A DNA stretch of 51,786 nt from an uncultured Elusimicrobiales bacterium (GCA_934662565.1 CAKUKI010000006.1:1-51786), one strand, 5' to 3'. Numbered from the stretch's first letter, positions 7,496 to 17,218 are shown. A program made the numbers and translations. The notes: a model not told the origin generated them from the letters alone.

Positions 7496-9226
7496 TTATT
7501 TCAGCCAGCCTTCTTTTTTGGCGTAATCATATATGCCGTTATAAAGGCCCTGCGCCATTTTTTTGCGCACCGCCGCTTGAGAAAGCCTCCCGCGGTCTTT
7601 GGGGCTGCTGATGTAGCCCATTTCCACCAGAATAGCCGGGCTGTTTACCCCTTTTAGCACATAAAAATTGGCTTGCCGCACACTGCTGTTGCGGTTGACC
7701 GCAATACCAATGCCCGGCTGTTTGAAAACGGCATTACGCACATAGCCCGCCAGTTTGGAACTTTCGTTAATATATTCGTTTTTGGCGAGCGATTGCAGTA
7801 AAGCATCCACAAAATTGTAGTGGACTTCTTCATATTGCATGGCTTCGTTTTCCAGGGCGGCCACTTCGGCGGCTTCTTTGTCGGTGGCTTTTTCGGAGCG
7901 GAAATACACCTGAAACCCGTTCGCTCTGGAATTTTTGGAAGCGTTGGTATGCACGGACACAAACAAATCCGCCTTGAAATTATTGGCCTGTTTGGAGCGG
8001 TCCGACAGCGGAATAAACACATCTTTATCGCGCGTCATGCGCACTTCAAACCCGCCTTTTTTTAGTAGAGCGTACAATTCTTTGGCAACCGCTAAATTCC
8101 AATCTTTTTCCCGCTGTTTACGGCGCACCGCGCCGGGGTCTTTCCCGCCGTGGCCGGGGTCCACCATAATACGCATTTTTTTATGCGCCACGGACTCTAC
8201 CCCTTGGTGAATAACCGCCGGTTTAAGCTCCTTGGCGGCAGGTTTAGCGGGCGCGGATGCTTGCAAGACCGGTGCTTGGGCCGCCTGCATCTGCGGCACT
8301 GTTTTGGCTGGGGCGGAGCCTGTTTGGGGTACAACGGCAGCCTTTTGCGGGGCGGGGGAGGAAGAATCCTCCTCTCCTATTACGCTGGGGGTGGGCAACA
8401 ACAGGGCCGGTTTGGGTCCGGCCGGCTGGGCGGACGACAAATGCGTTTCCGGCCCTACGGCAGTGGGTTCCGCCACCGGCTCAATAGGCGCGGCCGTTTT
8501 ATTTTTAGCGGCGCGGAAAACCCATTGGTTTCCCCGCCGGTCCGCGGACCAATCCTGTACGCCGCGGTTCAAAATAATTTTTAATACGGCCGAATCATCC
8601 TGTTGGCGCATTTGCGCGGAAAAGATAAAATCCCCTTTCAAGCGTAAAAATAATTCCCGCTTTAATACGGCGCGCGGAAAGGTAATCTCCACCGTGTGTG
8701 CGTTGGTTTGGTGGGGAACATATTGCAACGTAGACGCCATATCAAACACCAAATGTTCCCCGCCGGAGAGTTGTTTTTTGTCCACATACGCCAAATTGAA
8801 ATTCTTTTCCACCCACAACGTGTTATTTTCAAAAGTAATTTTTCTATCCAGCGCTTTGCCTAACGCGGGCAAGGTAAAAAACACCGTGGGAGCCATAATC
8901 CGCCCGCGGTAAGCTATCACGCTTTCGCCCAACGCTACCGTTTGCCCGTTGACAATTACGTGGCTTTCCCCCGCACTTAAAATAGAGGAAAACCCTTTTA
9001 AGGTCACTTTGGCTTGCTTGGCGGCGGCATAAAGTTCCACATTCGCGCCGATTTTTTTGGCCGTCTGCTGCACATCCAAATACGTGACGCCGTTCGCCAA
9101 AAGAGAAGTGACCTCCCCTTTGTCTTTCCCAATCACTTTAACAGGCGTTTGGCCCTGCGCCCAAACCGGCACGCAGGTAAAAACACTCAATAACGCGGCA
9201 AACCCAGCAAGCAGTAGTTTCTTCAT
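7496..9226 (-). CDS. Periplasmic N-acetylmuramoyl-L-alanine amidase (Amidase_3, AmiC-like)
   Basis: Zinc hydrolase that cuts the lactyl-peptide bond of peptidoglycan. A signal peptide starts at MKKLLLAGFAALLSVF and ends near VWAQ. An N-terminal region with copper-amine-oxidase-like/AMIN-like beta segments (about residues 25-250) precedes a Pro/Ala-rich linker (about 255-345). The C-terminal catalytic domain carries MVDPGHGG, the EKDWNLAVA segment, SVHTNA and ILVEMGYIS, which supply the zinc ligands and catalytic Glu. I chose the ATG at 9226 because the signal peptide begins there. A GTG at 9265 with AAGG upstream, four bases after the RNase gene stop, would add 13 residues before it and may be the true initiation codon of the coupled pair. 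It is the last gene of the array that includes the elongasome genes. Confidence 0.92.
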   Translation of the reverse strand: MKKLLLAGFAALLSVFTCVPVWAQGQTPVKVIGKDKGEVTSLLANGVTYLDVQQTAKKIGANVELYAAAKQAKVTLKGFSSILSAGESHVIVNGQTVALGESVIAYRGRIMAPTVFFTLPALGKALDRKITFENNTLWVEKNFNLAYVDKKQLSGGEHLVFDMASTLQYVPHQTNAHTVEITFPRAVLKRELFLRLKGDFIFSAQMRQQDDSAVLKIILNRGVQDWSADRRGNQWVFRAAKNKTAAPIEPVAEPTAVGPETHLSSAQPAGPKPALLLPTPSVIGEEDSSSPAPQKAAVVPQTGSAPAKTVPQMQAAQAPVLQASAPAKPAAKELKPAVIHQGVESVAHKKMRIMVDPGHGGKDPGAVRRKQREKDWNLAVAKELYALLKKGGFEVRMTRDKDVFIPLSDRSKQANNFKADLFVSVHTNASKNSRANGFQVYFRSEKATDKEAAEVAALENEAMQYEEVHYNFVDALLQSLAKNEYINESSKLAGYVRNAVFKQPGIGIAVNRNSSVRQANFYVLKGVNSPAILVEMGYISSPKDRGRLSQAAVRKKMAQGLYNGIYDYAKKEGWLK

Positions 9227-9269
9227 AGCAAAACAGGGGCCCGCACCGCATGGCACAGGCCCCACAACC

Positions 9270-10724
9270 TTACTCTAACACAATTTTATAATCTTCCCAC
9301 GCAATTTGCGGGTCCGCCTGAATTTTAAGCGAACGATGGATATTTTCTTCAATATCCGCTTGTTTTTGTTTAATGGCTTCCGCCAATACAGGGTGTAAAA
9401 CTACCCGCAAATTTCCGCCGGGGCGGCCGTTGGTCAGGTCGTAAATTTCGCGTTGGATTTTAATGCGCATGCTCTCGGCGGACAGTACCCGTCCGGAACC
9501 GTGGCACTGGGGGCATTCTTCACTAATAAAACTGCCGGTGCTTTCGCGCTTGCGCTCGCGGGTCATTTCCACAAGGCCAAGGCGCGTAATGGGCAAAATG
9601 CGGATTTTGGCCCTATCGCCATGCACCGCTTTGGACAGTGCTTCCACGACGCGGTGGCGGCTGGAGGCTTTGCGCATATCAATAAAGTCAATTACAATAA
9701 TCCCGCCGATGTTGCGCAGGCGCAGCTGGTGGGCAATTTCGTTAGCGGCTTCAATATTGGTTTGGGTGACGGTTTCTTCCTGTGATTTATTACCCGTAAA
9801 TTTGCCGGTGTTTACGTCAATGGCGCAGAGGGATTCCGCCTCTTGGATAATAATACTGCCCCCGTTGGGAAGCGGCAATTTGATTTTGCGCAAATTGTCA
9901 ATTTCCGGCTCAATATCGTACGCTTCAAAAATAGGCGTTTTGCCTTTGTAGAGTTTCACGCGGTCGGCCAGTTCCGGCGAGTTCTTTTTCACAAAGTCCA
10001 GCACGCGCTCATAATCTTTTTGGTTATCCAACAAGTACACGCTGGCATTTTCGGAAAGCACATCCCGCGCCACCTGCAAAACGGCGTCCATATCCTCGTG
10101 CAACAACTGCGGGGAGCGCATGGTTTCAAAGCGTTTCAAAATGGATTGCCATTGGCGGTACAGGTATTTTACTTCGCGTTCCAGTTCGTCTTTGCTGGCT
10201 TCTTCGGCTTCCGTGCGGACAATGCACCCCATGCCGTTTAAGTGTTTGGCGGCTAAATCTTGCACGATTTCATTTAATTTGTGGCGCGATTCGCTGTCTT
10301 CAATGTTTTTAGATACGCCCACAAAACTTTGGTTCGGCGTAAGCACTAAATAGCGGCCGGGGAGTGTCACGTCCATGGTCACTTTCATCCCTTTGGTGCC
10401 GATAGCGTCTTTTACCACCTGCACCATCACTTCTTGGCCTTTTTTAAGCACTTTATCAATGTTCTTTTTATCGCCGCCTAAAATATCCGAAATATACAAA
10501 TAGGCGTTCTTTTCGTAGCCGATGTTCAAAAACGCGCTGGAAATACCCGGCAGTACGTTTTCCACCGTGGCTTTATAAATATTACCCACAATGTTGAGTG
10601 CGCCGCGGCGTTCCCAAATAATTTCGTTAATGCGCCCGTCTTCCATAATGGCAATGCGTGTTTCCTCAAACGAGGTGTTCACAATCACTTCCACTTTAGG
10701 GCTTGTTTCCAAATTTTTCGTCAT
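9270..10724 (-). CDS. rng: Ribonuclease G/E family endoribonuclease
   Basis: Single-strand-specific RNase for rRNA maturation and mRNA decay. The 484-residue product has an N-terminal S1-type domain (about 40-120), a catalytic domain with magnesium-binding Asp303 (CAIDVNTG) and Asp346 (IVIDFIDM), and the Zn-link motif CPQC at 404-407. All of these fall at the same numbers as in E. coli RNase E. The long C-terminal degradosome scaffold of RNase E is absent, so RNase G-like size is the better label. AGAGGA lies about 6 bases before the ATG. It follows the DUF2344 gene by 21 bp, a common pairing. Confidence 0.96.
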   Translation of the reverse strand: MTKNLETSPKVEVIVNTSFEETRIAIMEDGRINEIIWERRGALNIVGNIYKATVENVLPGISSAFLNIGYEKNAYLYISDILGGDKKNIDKVLKKGQEVMVQVVKDAIGTKGMKVTMDVTLPGRYLVLTPNQSFVGVSKNIEDSESRHKLNEIVQDLAAKHLNGMGCIVRTEAEEASKDELEREVKYLYRQWQSILKRFETMRSPQLLHEDMDAVLQVARDVLSENASVYLLDNQKDYERVLDFVKKNSPELADRVKLYKGKTPIFEAYDIEPEIDNLRKIKLPLPNGGSIIIQEAESLCAIDVNTGKFTGNKSQEETVTQTNIEAANEIAHQLRLRNIGGIIVIDFIDMRKASSRHRVVEALSKAVHGDRAKIRILPITRLGLVEMTRERKRESTGSFISEECPQCHGSGRVLSAESMRIKIQREIYDLTNGRPGGNLRVVLHPVLAEAIKQKQADIEENIHRSLKIQADPQIAWEDYKIVLE

Positions 10725-10745
10725 AAAAATTCCTCTCTGTACAAC

Positions 10746-11435
10746 TCAAATGCGGTGCAACGCGCCTTGCGTGTCACGCCAGTATAAACCTTCCCGAATA
10801 AACTTTACGTTTTCTACGGTAAATTCTTCCCCTTGCATAATAGTAAGCCCCAACCAAGCGGCTACCACATATTCCGGCTTGAGGGATTTTCCTTCCACCG
10901 TTTGCAAAGTAAGCACTATTTTATCCGCTTGCGGCTGTTCACAGGCTAAAACATACGGTTTGATGTTTTCTTCCCGCGTCATACCGTTAGGGGCCGTAAT
11001 GACCGCCACCGCACGGGGTGCGTTGATAAACTCCGCCAACCCCATGCCGGAAGACAAGTGCTTGAAATCTCCCTGCAGCCAATAACAGGCCGCTGCGGCT
11101 AAGTTGCTCACGGACGGCAACGCATACGGCACGCGCTCCACCCGTTTTATGGTTAAAGAGTTGCCGGCGGCTTGAGCCAATGCCTGCCGGACTGCTTGTG
11201 TGCTGGCAGATTGGGTTAAATAAATATCAGCATATTCCCCTAAACTTTCCTGCGCATAGCCGAGCACCGGCCCATACGCCAGACGGGGCCAATTTTTATT
11301 TATTTTAGCAGGCTCAAAGGCAAGCCCGCTCCCCAACACTGCGTTGCGTAATACGTTAAAAATGCGTTTGTGGTCCGGACGGCCGGACACAGTAAACTCT
11401 ATACGCATTTTATAAATTTTTGGCGTGTTTATCAT
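10746..11435 (-). CDS. TIGR03936/DUF2344-type radical-SAM-linked protein
   Basis: A 229-residue protein whose start, YKMRIEFTVSGRPDHKRIFNV (residues 8-28), and the segment RLAYGPVLGYAQESLGEYAD match the DUF2344 domain. In other bacteria this domain is fused to, or encoded beside, a B12-binding radical SAM protein just upstream of rng. Here it stands alone: the neighbour is rodA and no radical SAM gene is in the window. Its function is unknown; the rng neighbourhood suggests RNA or ribosome-related work. AAGGA precedes the ATG at 11435. The identification rests on remembered family patterns. Confidence 0.78.
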   Translation of the reverse strand: MINTPKIYKMRIEFTVSGRPDHKRIFNVLRNAVLGSGLAFEPAKINKNWPRLAYGPVLGYAQESLGEYADIYLTQSASTQAVRQALAQAAGNSLTIKRVERVPYALPSVSNLAAAACYWLQGDFKHLSSGMGLAEFINAPRAVAVITAPNGMTREENIKPYVLACEQPQADKIVLTLQTVEGKSLKPEYVVAAWLGLTIMQGEEFTVENVKFIREGLYWRDTQGALHRI

Positions 11436-11447
11436 GTCGTTTTCCTT

Positions 11448-12776
11448 TTACGCGCGTATGCGCCGCGCATAGACGGACTGCGCCACCCCCAGCGCCAGCA
11501 AGCTGGACACCAGATTGGACCCTCCGTACGAGATAAACGGCAGCGGTATCCCCGCCACAGGTACAATACCAATCAGCATGCCGAAATTGATGATCATGTA
11601 AGTAAAAAACATACCGAACATCCCTCCGCATACCAAATAGCCGTACCGGTCACTGGCGCTATAACCAATCATCACCAGTCTCCATAAAATCAGTAAATAG
11701 AGCCCCAGTACCGTCAAAGTACCCCACAGGCCCAGTTCTTCCCCCACTACTGCCAAAATAAAATCCGTATGTTTTTCCGGCACGAACCCCAAGCGTGACT
11801 GCGTACCCGAAAACAACCCCTTGCCCAACACGCCGCCGGAGCCCATGGCAATTTGCGCTTGCAACACATTGTATCCGGCGCCTTTCGGGTCGGACTTCGG
11901 GGCCAAAAAGGCTTCCACGCGCTTACGCTGGTACGTCTTCATCTGGTGGTCCACAAATACGCCGGCAAAAAATCCGCCCAACACCACGGCCGTGCCCAAC
12001 ACAAAGTAAAACGACGGCAAGAAAATGCGAAACTGCCTAAACAACCACCAAGTGCCATAACCCAGCAAAATAACCAACAAACACGCCCCCGCCATATACC
12101 AACCGTTATTGCCGGCCTGAAAGAACAGGCGTATCAGGGTATAATCCATCAGTTCCGGATGCAGATATACATACGTCCAGCCAATCGTACAAATACCGGC
12201 CATACCGCCAAACAACACCAGCAAAAGCAAATAAAACATATTAACGCCCGTACAATACAAAAGCACCACAAGTGCCGGAAACGTAATAACAATGGACGAA
12301 AAATCCGGCTGAAGCATAATCAGCCCGAAAATCGGCACTATCAAAAGTCCTAACCCCACCAGTGTACCCGTATCGCGGATGCGCGTACCGCGGCGGTCCA
12401 AAAAGGCGGCCGCAATCAGCAAGGTTAGTACGCGGCAAAGCTCCGCCGGCTGCATAGAAAAAAACGGCAAAACAATCCAAGAACGGCTCCCGCGCTGATA
12501 CGAACCCAACACCAGTACCGCCACCAGCAAAAGCAACACGAATCCGTACAGAGCCTTCCATTGTTCATCATAAATTTGGTAGTTAAAGCTCCACCCCACA
12601 AAAAAGGCCGCGCCGCCCAAACAGAGTGCCACCGCGTGCGTGCGCACCACGCTGTTAGCCAAAGAAACACTGTTCACGGCCGACATCACGCACAAGGCCC
12701 CAATAATAACCAGCCCCAGCATAGCAAAAAATAATATCCAATCCAATTTATTGCGTTTGGTTCCCGTCTTTAGCAT
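11448..12776 (-). CDS. rodA: Rod-shape peptidoglycan glycosyltransferase RodA (SEDS family)
   Basis: Integral membrane polymerase of lipid II that works with PBP2 in the elongasome. The 442-residue product has about 10-12 hydrophobic helices and the SEDS C-terminal signature GMLIGIVPVAGIPLPFISYG, with FVPEKHTDFILAVVGEELG before it. Its ATG overlaps the mrdA stop (TAATG), so the two partners are translationally coupled. A central loop (about residues 200-300) looks longer than in E. coli RodA. The product is called RodA, not FtsW, because of the mrdA-mre context. Confidence 0.95.
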   Translation of the reverse strand: MLKTGTKRNKLDWILFFAMLGLVIIGALCVMSAVNSVSLANSVVRTHAVALCLGGAAFFVGWSFNYQIYDEQWKALYGFVLLLLVAVLVLGSYQRGSRSWIVLPFFSMQPAELCRVLTLLIAAAFLDRRGTRIRDTGTLVGLGLLIVPIFGLIMLQPDFSSIVITFPALVVLLYCTGVNMFYLLLLVLFGGMAGICTIGWTYVYLHPELMDYTLIRLFFQAGNNGWYMAGACLLVILLGYGTWWLFRQFRIFLPSFYFVLGTAVVLGGFFAGVFVDHQMKTYQRKRVEAFLAPKSDPKGAGYNVLQAQIAMGSGGVLGKGLFSGTQSRLGFVPEKHTDFILAVVGEELGLWGTLTVLGLYLLILWRLVMIGYSASDRYGYLVCGGMFGMFFTYMIINFGMLIGIVPVAGIPLPFISYGGSNLVSSLLALGVAQSVYARRIRA

Positions 12777-14623
12777 TAATCCCCCAAATTATCCAATAAT
12801 TCACTGTATTCTTTATCTTGCGCGGCGGGCACGGAAGACTTTACCACCTTTCCTTGGTCATCTACGCCGAAATATGCCTTTATCATTTCCCGCGCAATCG
12901 GCCCCGCGGCACTGGAGCCGTGCAAGCCGTATTCCACAAATACCGCCAGCGCAATAGAGGGTTCTTCCTCGGGGCGGCCGGCAAAAGCTAAAAACCATGC
13001 GTGGTCATCCCCGTGCGGGTTTTGGGCCGTACCCGTTTTGGCATACACATCCAAGCCCGAAATTTTGGCCCAGCGGGCGGTACCCGCGTCCGTGGTGTGT
13101 TTCATGGAATGCCAGATTAAATCGTACGTTTCTGCCGGATAATCCGCCACATTGAGGATTTCCGTTTTCCCTACCGGTGTTTCCTTTCCGTTGCGGTTGC
13201 TGACCAGCTTTTCCACATAATACGGGCGATATACTTTCCCGCGGCTGGCAATAGCGGCCCCAAATTGCGCCAATTTTATAGGAGTCACCAATAGTTCCCC
13301 CTGCCCGATAGATAAATTGAGCGTGTCCCCAATAAACCAATACGATTTATTGCGCGCGCGTTTGGTGGGCCCGTACATATTACCGGAGCGCTCCCCCGAC
13401 AAATCAATTCCGGTCGGTCTGCCAAACATAAAGGCCCGCTGCACGCGCTCAATAGCGGCCGAGCCGATACGGGCGGCGGTAGCGTAAAAATAAACGTCAC
13501 AGGAATTGGCTAATCCACCGTCTAAATCCATAGGGCCGTGGCCGGTTTTTTTCCAACACTTAAACACGCGGGAGCCGGCATTATAATAACCGGGGCAATT
13601 AATTTTATCGTTCGGGTTGAAGTCTGGGTCTTGCAAGGCGGCAATAGCTGTTAAAATCTTAAATGTAGAGGCCGGCGGATAAGTACCCTGAATGGCCAAG
13701 TTGTATTCACTGATTTTTTTATTGTTCTTTTTGGAGGGAGTATCGCTATACGGCACAAAAATATTCGGGTCATACGCGGGGGCACTGGCCAAGGCCAACA
13801 CCGCGCCGGTGCGGGTGTCCAACGCGACAGCCGCCCCACGGCCGGTAGATGTTTTTTTAAGTCCTTCTTCCGCCGCGCGCTGGACGGCAAAATTTAAGGT
13901 TAAATAAACGTCACTGCCCGCTTCCCATTTACGGTCTTCAATCACGCGTTTCACGCGGCCGCGGTAGTCTACTTCCAAATAGGCCCCGCCGTCCGTTCCT
14001 TTTAGTTCACGCTCGTACTTTTTTTCTATCCCGTTTTTGCCTATTTTGGAATTTAAGCGGTAATTCATACGCAAATCCCGCTTGCGCCATTCCGAATCTT
14101 CCATACTGCCTAAATAGCCGATTAAGTGGCTGGCAAAAGAGCCGTACGGATAGTCCCGCTTGGTTTCTTCCAGCAAATACACGCCGGAATAATAGAGTTG
14201 CAATTCTTGCAGGGCTATGGTGGTTTTAGGGGAAAGGTTTTCGGCCAAGGCTACCGCTTTGCCGCTTTTTAACCCCTCTAACAGTTTTTCGGTCAAAGCT
14301 TCCTCGCTCAAACCTAGCTTGGGGGCAAAATCTTGCGCTAAATGTTGCAAATACGGGGTATCTTTACGTCCGGCCGCCAAATAATAAAAACTAAAGGAAG
14401 GCTGATTACTGGCAACGGCTACACCGTCCGAAGTAAACACGCGCCCGCGCGGTGCGGTTTGATAGAGCACCTGCGTACGGTTGCGCTCGGCCATTTCCAA
14501 ATAATAGCCGTGGCGCACAACTTGAATGTCCACTAAACGCAAGGCAATAACGCCGCACGCCGCGCAGGCAATCAAAAATAACGCTTTTAAGCGCGCATTA
14601 AAAAAAATCTTGGTTGAGGGCAT
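12776..14623 (-). CDS. mrdA: Penicillin-binding protein 2 (elongasome transpeptidase)
   Basis: Class B PBP, 615 aa, anchored by one N-terminal helix (about 10-30). The pedestal domain includes RNRTQVLYQTAPRGRVF. The transpeptidase domain has the active-site SxxK at Ser319-Lys322 (PPASTFKILTA), the second motif in LANSCDVYFY and KTGTAQ near the C-terminus. It crosslinks peptidoglycan made by RodA, whose gene overlaps its stop codon. mreD ends 18 bp upstream. An AAGGA lies about 12 bases before the ATG, slightly far, so expression may depend on coupling. Confidence 0.95.
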   Translation of the reverse strand: MPSTKIFFNARLKALFLIACAACGVIALRLVDIQVVRHGYYLEMAERNRTQVLYQTAPRGRVFTSDGVAVASNQPSFSFYYLAAGRKDTPYLQHLAQDFAPKLGLSEEALTEKLLEGLKSGKAVALAENLSPKTTIALQELQLYYSGVYLLEETKRDYPYGSFASHLIGYLGSMEDSEWRKRDLRMNYRLNSKIGKNGIEKKYERELKGTDGGAYLEVDYRGRVKRVIEDRKWEAGSDVYLTLNFAVQRAAEEGLKKTSTGRGAAVALDTRTGAVLALASAPAYDPNIFVPYSDTPSKKNNKKISEYNLAIQGTYPPASTFKILTAIAALQDPDFNPNDKINCPGYYNAGSRVFKCWKKTGHGPMDLDGGLANSCDVYFYATAARIGSAAIERVQRAFMFGRPTGIDLSGERSGNMYGPTKRARNKSYWFIGDTLNLSIGQGELLVTPIKLAQFGAAIASRGKVYRPYYVEKLVSNRNGKETPVGKTEILNVADYPAETYDLIWHSMKHTTDAGTARWAKISGLDVYAKTGTAQNPHGDDHAWFLAFAGRPEEEPSIALAVFVEYGLHGSSAAGPIAREMIKAYFGVDDQGKVVKSSVPAAQDKEYSELLDNLGD

Positions 14624-14641
14624 ACACCCATTATCCTTGGC

Positions 14642-15139
14642 TTATAAAGCCTCTTTACTGATAAACCCTTTAGAAAATATCTTTCCCAACAGCCAAAATA
14701 CCACCGGAGCCAGCAGCGCATTCATCATACTGCCGCCCAGCCAACTCCACCAGCCTAACCAAACGGACGCCCCCGCAAAAATGCGGACCAGCAACGTCCC
14801 CATCAACACCGCCGCCAAGCTGAACACAAATACCGTCAGCATTTGGGGTAAGATACTTTCAAAATCAAAGCGCTCACAAATAGCGTATACGACACACGCC
14901 AGCGCGCAAAACGTAAAGGCATTACTGCCGAACAGTTTGGTTCCAAAGAAATCCAAAAACAGCCCGCACAAAAACGCCAACGCATAGCCGTACGCCGGTT
15001 TTAACAAGGCACAGGCCGCTAGTGCAAACACCAACATTAAATTAACTTGAATGCCAATGTTCGCAAACGCGGTAGCAAAGGCCCAATGTAGTACCGTGGC
15101 TAATATAAAAGTAAAAAACAGTTTAATTACGCCCCACAT
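14642..15139 (-). CDS. mreD: Rod-shape-determining protein MreD
   Basis: A 165-residue membrane protein with about five hydrophobic helices and little polar sequence, in the canonical mreC-mreD-mrdA order. It has the family-like segment GYALAFLCGLFLDFF. MreD joins MreC and RodA/PBP2 in the membrane. Its ATG overlaps the mreC stop as TAATG. Sequence similarity alone would be weak for this family, so position carries much of the call. Confidence 0.9.
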   Translation of the reverse strand: MWGVIKLFFTFILATVLHWAFATAFANIGIQVNLMLVFALAACALLKPAYGYALAFLCGLFLDFFGTKLFGSNAFTFCALACVVYAICERFDFESILPQMLTVFVFSLAAVLMGTLLVRIFAGASVWLGWWSWLGGSMMNALLAPVVFWLLGKIFSKGFISKEAL

Positions 15140-16002
15140 TATTTTTTCTTTTTATCCTTATGCAAAATAACAAAAACTTCTTTTAGGGTGCTGGAACTAA
15201 TCGCCGGAGTGACCTCTACCGTCAGCGCAGTTTGGAATGACCCGCCCCGCCGCACGGCAGACACTTCCCCCACCAAAATTCCGGCCGGAAAAATACTGCT
15301 GGCCGCCGACGTGTACACCTTATCCCCCAATTTTACTTGGGATAACAACGGCACATATTTTAATAAAACAGGTCCGTTGCCGCCGCCCACCAAAAGGCCT
15401 TCTTCACGGACGGAGCTTAAAAATGCGGCGGCAGTAAAATCTTCATCACGCACCAAGAGCACTTTGGCCGTGTTTTCCGTCACTTCCACCACTTCTCCGG
15501 CCAATCCTTCCACCCCATTTTCCACCGCAATTACCGCACTGCGCGGCTCTATACCGTCTTGCGAGCCTTTATCAATAATCACCGTATTCCATTGGGAAGG
15601 CTCCCGATACGCAATCGTCGCCCAAGTGCCCTTCCACGGTTTAGAAGGCTCCAGTTTCAAAATGGCGGTTAGGCGTTCGTTTTCGGCAAATACCATTTCT
15701 GCCTGTGCGCTTAAAATTTTAGCGGCTTCAATTTCTTGATGCAGTTGGCGGTTTTCGTGATGGGCATTTAACAATTCCTGCACGGTAGACGATACGCCTT
15801 GCGCATACTTAACCGCCGAGTGTGACAACCGAATCTGCGGTATAAAAATATAAGAAAGCACCGCTTTGACCGAATTGACCAGCCCTTCCAACGGCAAAAT
15901 CATCAATAAAAAAGACAACACCAAATAAAAAAGCGGCAGCATCCACCCACGGGTTTTACCCGTTTGCGCGGCACGGTGTTTTTTCTTTTTGGGGTAAGAC
16001 AT
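15139..16002 (-). CDS. mreC: Rod-shape-determining protein MreC
   Basis: A 287-residue bitopic protein: a lysine-rich cytoplasmic start (MSYPKKKKHR), one transmembrane helix (about 20-45), a coiled coil (about 65-115) and the periplasmic beta domain with EPSQWNTVIIDKGSQDGI and VYTSAASSIFPAGILVGEV, both typical of MreC. It scaffolds PBP2 and MreD at the membrane. It is separated from mreB by a 172-bp structured gap. Confidence 0.94.
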   Translation of the reverse strand: MSYPKKKKHRAAQTGKTRGWMLPLFYLVLSFLLMILPLEGLVNSVKAVLSYIFIPQIRLSHSAVKYAQGVSSTVQELLNAHHENRQLHQEIEAAKILSAQAEMVFAENERLTAILKLEPSKPWKGTWATIAYREPSQWNTVIIDKGSQDGIEPRSAVIAVENGVEGLAGEVVEVTENTAKVLLVRDEDFTAAAFLSSVREEGLLVGGGNGPVLLKYVPLLSQVKLGDKVYTSAASSIFPAGILVGEVSAVRRGGSFQTALTVEVTPAISSSTLKEVFVILHKDKKKK

Positions 16003-16111
16003 AATAAAAAAATCCTATAGGTTAAACACCCGTTTATAGGTGCATAAATAACCGCTCCGGCATTTGGCCGCAGCCGCCGGCGCGCCGCAAGGCAACCACC
16101 GGCAAATACAA

Positions 16112-16149
16112 AGCGGGCAACGGTTCCTAAAACCGAAACCGTGCCCGCT
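16112..16149 (-). promoter_or_regulatory. Strong hairpin in the mreB-mreC spacer
   Basis: AGCGGGCA pairs with TGCCCGCT and CGGTT with AACCG (one bulged base), giving a stem of about 13 bp in the 172-bp mreB-mreC spacer (16003-16174). Only a poor U-tract follows, so it may be a partial terminator or an mRNA-stabilising structure that sets a high mreB to mreC ratio. The rest of the spacer is GC-rich with no ORF. Confidence 0.6.
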
Positions 16150-16174
16150 CAAATCAATCAGAACGCCGGAAGAA

Positions 16175-17218
16175 TTAGTAAGATTTCCCGCGCGAACCAA
16201 AGAACTTGTTGCCTTTCTCGTTCAGCTGTTCCAAGAACTTGCCCGTCCCCAAGGCCACACAGCTAAGCGGGTCCGGAGCGCGGTGAACGGGAATGTCCGT
16301 TTCTTTGCGGATGAGTTCGGTAATGCCTCTTAACATACTGCCACCGCCGGCAACTACCAAACCACGGTCCACCAAATCTGCGGCCAATTCAGGCGGGGTT
16401 TCTTCCAAGGTGCTTTTGATGACGTCAATAATCAAGCGCACAGGCTCCATAAGGGCCTGCCGGATTTCTTCGCTCGTCACCGTCAGCGTGCGGGGCAACC
16501 CTTGGGTCTGGTCGCGCCCTTTTACTTCCATGGATTTTTCTTCCTTGAGCGGATAGACGGAACCTAAGTTAATTTTTACTTCTTCGGCCGTCGTTTCGCC
16601 AATAATCAAGTTGTATTTTTTGCGGAAATACTGCACAATGCACTCGGTCAGTTCGTCACCGGCCACATCAATGGATTTGGCTACTACCATGCCACCTAAG
16701 GAGATAACAGCCACTTCCGTAGTGCCGCCGCCGATATCTACAATCATGCTGGCGTGCGGTTCCGCAATCGGCAAATCCGCCCCCATGGCCGAAGCCATAG
16801 GTTCTTCAATTAAGTACACTTCGCGTGCGCCTGCTTGGCGGGCGGCATCGTCCACCGCGCGGCGTTCCACACCGGTAATGTCAGAGGGAATCCCAATCAC
16901 AATACGGGGGCGCAGCAAACTGCTGCGGCTATGTACCTTGCGGATAAAATAGCGTATCATTTCCTGCGTCACTTCAAAATCCGCTATTACGCCGTTTTTC
17001 ATAGGGCGCACCGCAATAATGTTGGCCGGCGTGCGGCCCAACATTTGCTTGGCCTTGGAGCCGACCGCCTTTACCTCGCCGGTTTCCCGATCTACGGCAA
17101 CGACGGACGGTTCGCGTAAAACGATGCCTTTATCTTTTACATAGATAAGACTGTTGGCTGTGCCAAGGTCCATACCTAAGTCGGAAGAGAAAAGGCCCCC
17201 CAAGTAGTCAATAACCAT
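16175..17218 (-). CDS. mreB: Rod-shape-determining protein MreB (bacterial actin)
   Basis: A 347-residue actin-like ATPase that forms membrane-bound filaments guiding the elongasome. It has the phosphate-1 motif DLGTANSLIYVKDKG, the phosphate-2 motif MIVDIGGGTTEVAVISLGG and the adenosine motif LVVAGGGSMLRGI. The ATG follows the rplQ stop with no gap (17219/17218), with GGTGGA as ribosome site. That places mreB as the last gene of the alpha ribosomal operon, which is unusual. Length matches the family. Confidence 0.97.
   Translation of the reverse strand: MVIDYLGGLFSSDLGMDLGTANSLIYVKDKGIVLREPSVVAVDRETGEVKAVGSKAKQMLGRTPANIIAVRPMKNGVIADFEVTQEMIRYFIRKVHSRSSLLRPRIVIGIPSDITGVERRAVDDAARQAGAREVYLIEEPMASAMGADLPIAEPHASMIVDIGGGTTEVAVISLGGMVVAKSIDVAGDELTECIVQYFRKKYNLIIGETTAEEVKINLGSVYPLKEEKSMEVKGRDQTQGLPRTLTVTSEEIRQALMEPVRLIIDVIKSTLEETPPELAADLVDRGLVVAGGGSMLRGITELIRKETDIPVHRAPDPLSCVALGTGKFLEQLNEKGNKFFGSRGKSY

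Noticed and set aside
9227..9265. GTG start for the amidase at 9265
   Set aside because: It would place 13 residues including two cysteines before a normal signal peptide. Kept only as an alternative because it has AAGG upstream and is close to the rng stop.
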